In this document: positions 18,609 to 20,020 of the stretch, piece by piece
Layout: each line of letters starts with the position of its first letter
Numbering within the stretch: the first letter of the stretch is position 1
NCBI GenBank assembly: GCA_023391905.1
Contig: JAEWAD010000492.1
Span: 1 to 20,020 of the forward strand
Length of the DNA stretch: 20,020 nucleotides
Origin: Pseudomonadota bacterium
GTDB lineage: Bacteria > Pseudomonadota > Alphaproteobacteria > Rhizobiales > Kaistiaceae
Reading direction: 5' to 3'
Program-made: the position numbers and the translations under genes
The notes under the pieces: generated by a model
What the model saw: the letters and a program-made list of their open reading frames with translations, nothing else
The model's database searches: none
Told to the model about the DNA's origin: nothing

Positions 18609-20020
18609 TCATGCCTCCACCGCCCGGCCCTTCAGCGCGAACAGGCCGCGCGGGCGCTTCTGGATAAAGAGGATGATAAAGACGAGGACCAGGATCTTGC
18701 CGAGGACGGCGCCGGCATAGGGCTCGAGGAACTTGTTGGCGATGCCGAGCGTGAAGGCGCCGACCAGCGTGCCCCAGAGATTGCCGACGCCGCCGAACAC
18801 GACGACCATGAATGAGTCGATGATGTAGCCCTGGCCGAGATTGGGGCTGACATTGTCGATCTGGCTGAGCGCCACGCCGGCGATGCCGGCAATGCCCGAG
18901 CCGAGGCCGAAGGTGAGCGCGTCGACCCAGGGCGTGCGGATGCCCATGGAGGACGCCATCGGCCGGTTCTGCGTCACCGCGCGGGTCTGCAGGCCGAAGG
19001 CGGTGCGCTTCAGCACCAGCATCAGCGCCGCGAAGACGACCAGCGCGAAGACGACGATCCACATGCGGTTGTAGGTGATGGTCAGATTGCCGAGCTCGAA
19101 GGCGCCCGACATCCAGGACGGATTGCCGACCTCGCGGTTGTTCGGCCCGAACCAGGTGCGCACCGCCTGCTGCAGGATCAGCGACACGCCCCAGGTGGCG
19201 AGCAGCGTCTCGAGCGGCCGGCCGTAGAGATAGCGGATCACCATGCGCTCGATCAGGACGCCGACCAGGCCCGCGACGAGGAAGGCGAGCGGCAGCGAGA
19301 TGGCGAGCGACCAGTCGAACAGCCACGGCACGTTGTTGCGGATCAGCTCCTGCACGACGAAGGTCGTGTAGGCGCCGAGCATGACCATCTCGCCATGCGC
19401 CATGTTGATGACACCCATCACGCCGAAGGTGATGGCGAGGCCGATCGCGGCGAGCAGCAGCACCGAGCCGAGCGAGATGCCGTAGAGGATGTTCTGCGCG
19501 CCGTCCCAGAGCTTCAGCGTGCCCTGGATCGAGGTGATCGCGGTCTGCGCCGCCGCCTTGACCGCGCCGTCCGGCGCCGAAGCCTCGATCGCGGTCAGTT
19601 GCGCCAGCACGTCGCGGCCGCCCTTCGCCTGCAGTGCGGTGATCGCCGCGACCTTCTCGGCATCCGGCGCGCCCGACTTCAGCACGGCCGCGGCACGTGC
19701 CATCTGCAGCGTCGTCGCGATACCGGGATCGGTCTCCTTTGATATCGCCTGATCGATCAGCGGGATCTGCGCGGGGTCGCTGTTCCGGAACACGTCGGCA
19801 GCCGCGGCGCGACGCTTGGCCGGATCGGCGCTCATCAGCGTCAGCGAACCGAGCGCGGTGGTGACCGCCTCGCGGACCGCGTTGTTGACCTTGATCTTCT
19901 CGACGTCGCGCGAACCGGCCGTGCCGGCGTCGGCGCCGGTGAGCGGATCCCTGAGGGCGAAGCCGCCATCCGCCTTGGTCGCGGCGAAGACGGCGCGATC
20001 GGACTTGCGGACATAGAGAT
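18609..20020 (-). CDS. urtB: Urea ABC transporter permease UrtB (5' end outside window)
   Basis: LivH-type permease; 469 C-terminal residues are visible and the frame runs open through the window edge, so its start lies beyond position 20020. The visible N-terminal part (about the first 170 residues) is a soluble helical region with YVRKSDRAVFAATKADGG and NAVREAVTTALGSLTL, the extension that distinguishes UrtB from ordinary LivH. The membrane domain follows from QNILYGISLGSVLLLAAIGL, with GVMGVINMAHGEMVMLGAY, RTWFGPNNREVGNPSWMSG and DSFMVVVFGGVGNLWGT. An internal ATG at 19835 is not the true start. urtA, encoding the urea-binding protein, normally precedes it. Confidence 0.95.
   Translation of the reverse strand, partial: LYVRKSDRAVFAATKADGGFALRDPLTGADAGTAGSRDVEKIKVNNAVREAVTTALGSLTLMSADPAKRRAAAADVFRNSDPAQIPLIDQAISKETDPGIATTLQMARAAAVLKSGAPDAEKVAAITALQAKGGRDVLAQLTAIEASAPDGAVKAAAQTAITSIQGTLKLWDGAQNILYGISLGSVLLLAAIGLAITFGVMGVINMAHGEMVMLGAYTTFVVQELIRNNVPWLFDWSLAISLPLAFLVAGLVGVLIERMVIRYLYGRPLETLLATWGVSLILQQAVRTWFGPNNREVGNPSWMSGAFELGNLTITYNRMWIVVFALVVFAALMLVLKRTAFGLQTRAVTQNRPMASSMGIRTPWVDALTFGLGSGIAGIAGVALSQIDNVSPNLGQGYIIDSFMVVVFGGVGNLWGTLVGAFTLGIANKFLEPYAGAVLGKILVLVFIILFIQKRPRGLFALKGRAVEA

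Overview
The window is GC-rich, densely coding chromosomal DNA from an alphaproteobacterium, most likely of the order Hyphomicrobiales (Rhizobiales). The grounds are an agl alpha-glucoside locus close to zwf, as known from Sinorhizobium-type bacteria, an Urt-type urea transporter, Shine-Dalgarno-led starts, and a short double-hairpin intergenic repeat of a kind common in this group. I cannot name a genus. I saw no rRNA, tRNA, CRISPR array, transposase or integrase.

Layout. (1) 60-1541 (-): zwf, first enzyme of the Entner-Doudoroff route. (2) 1739-3094 (+): an SMP-30/gluconolactonase-family lactonase and a VOC-fold protein, probably co-transcribed, then a secreted protein with two eight-residue-exact Cys repeats (3248-3820). 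(3) 3918-9906 (-): the operon aglE-aglF-aglG-aglA-aglK, encoding a periplasmic alpha-glucoside-binding protein, two permeases, a cytoplasmic GH13 alpha-glucosidase and the ATPase. A perfect GC hairpin follows aglE. (4) 9907-10291: a divergent control region with a good sigma70-type promoter for aglE and two AAAGCGCTTT operators. (5) 10292-13060 (+): the LacI-type regulator aglR, then dgoK and dgoA (2-dehydro-3-deoxygalactonokinase and its phospho-product aldolase), closed by a strong intrinsic terminator. (6) 13191-15365 (+): a large secreted protein with an N-terminal outer-membrane beta-barrel resembling inverse autotransporters (type Ve) and a C-terminal parallel beta-helix. This is the most unusual gene here. 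(7) 15514-15717 (+): a small protein of unknown function. (8) 15707-20020 (-): urtE, urtD, urtC and the 3' part of urtB, the urea ABC transporter. urtB runs off the window, and urtA would be expected further upstream.

How the parts fit. Alpha-glucosides (sucrose, maltose or trehalose type) would be bound by AglE, imported by AglFGK and hydrolysed inside the cell by AglA. The glucose would be phosphorylated elsewhere and oxidised by Zwf into the Entner-Doudoroff route. The SMP-30 lactonase, DgoK and DgoA would supply lactonase, kinase and aldolase steps of a non-phosphorylative (De Ley-Doudoroff-like) sugar acid route. The dehydrogenase and dehydratase of that route are not in the window. Placing dgoK-dgoA behind aglR suggests coupling of sugar acid breakdown to alpha-glucoside control, but this is inference. 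The urea transporter is an independent nitrogen-acquisition module.
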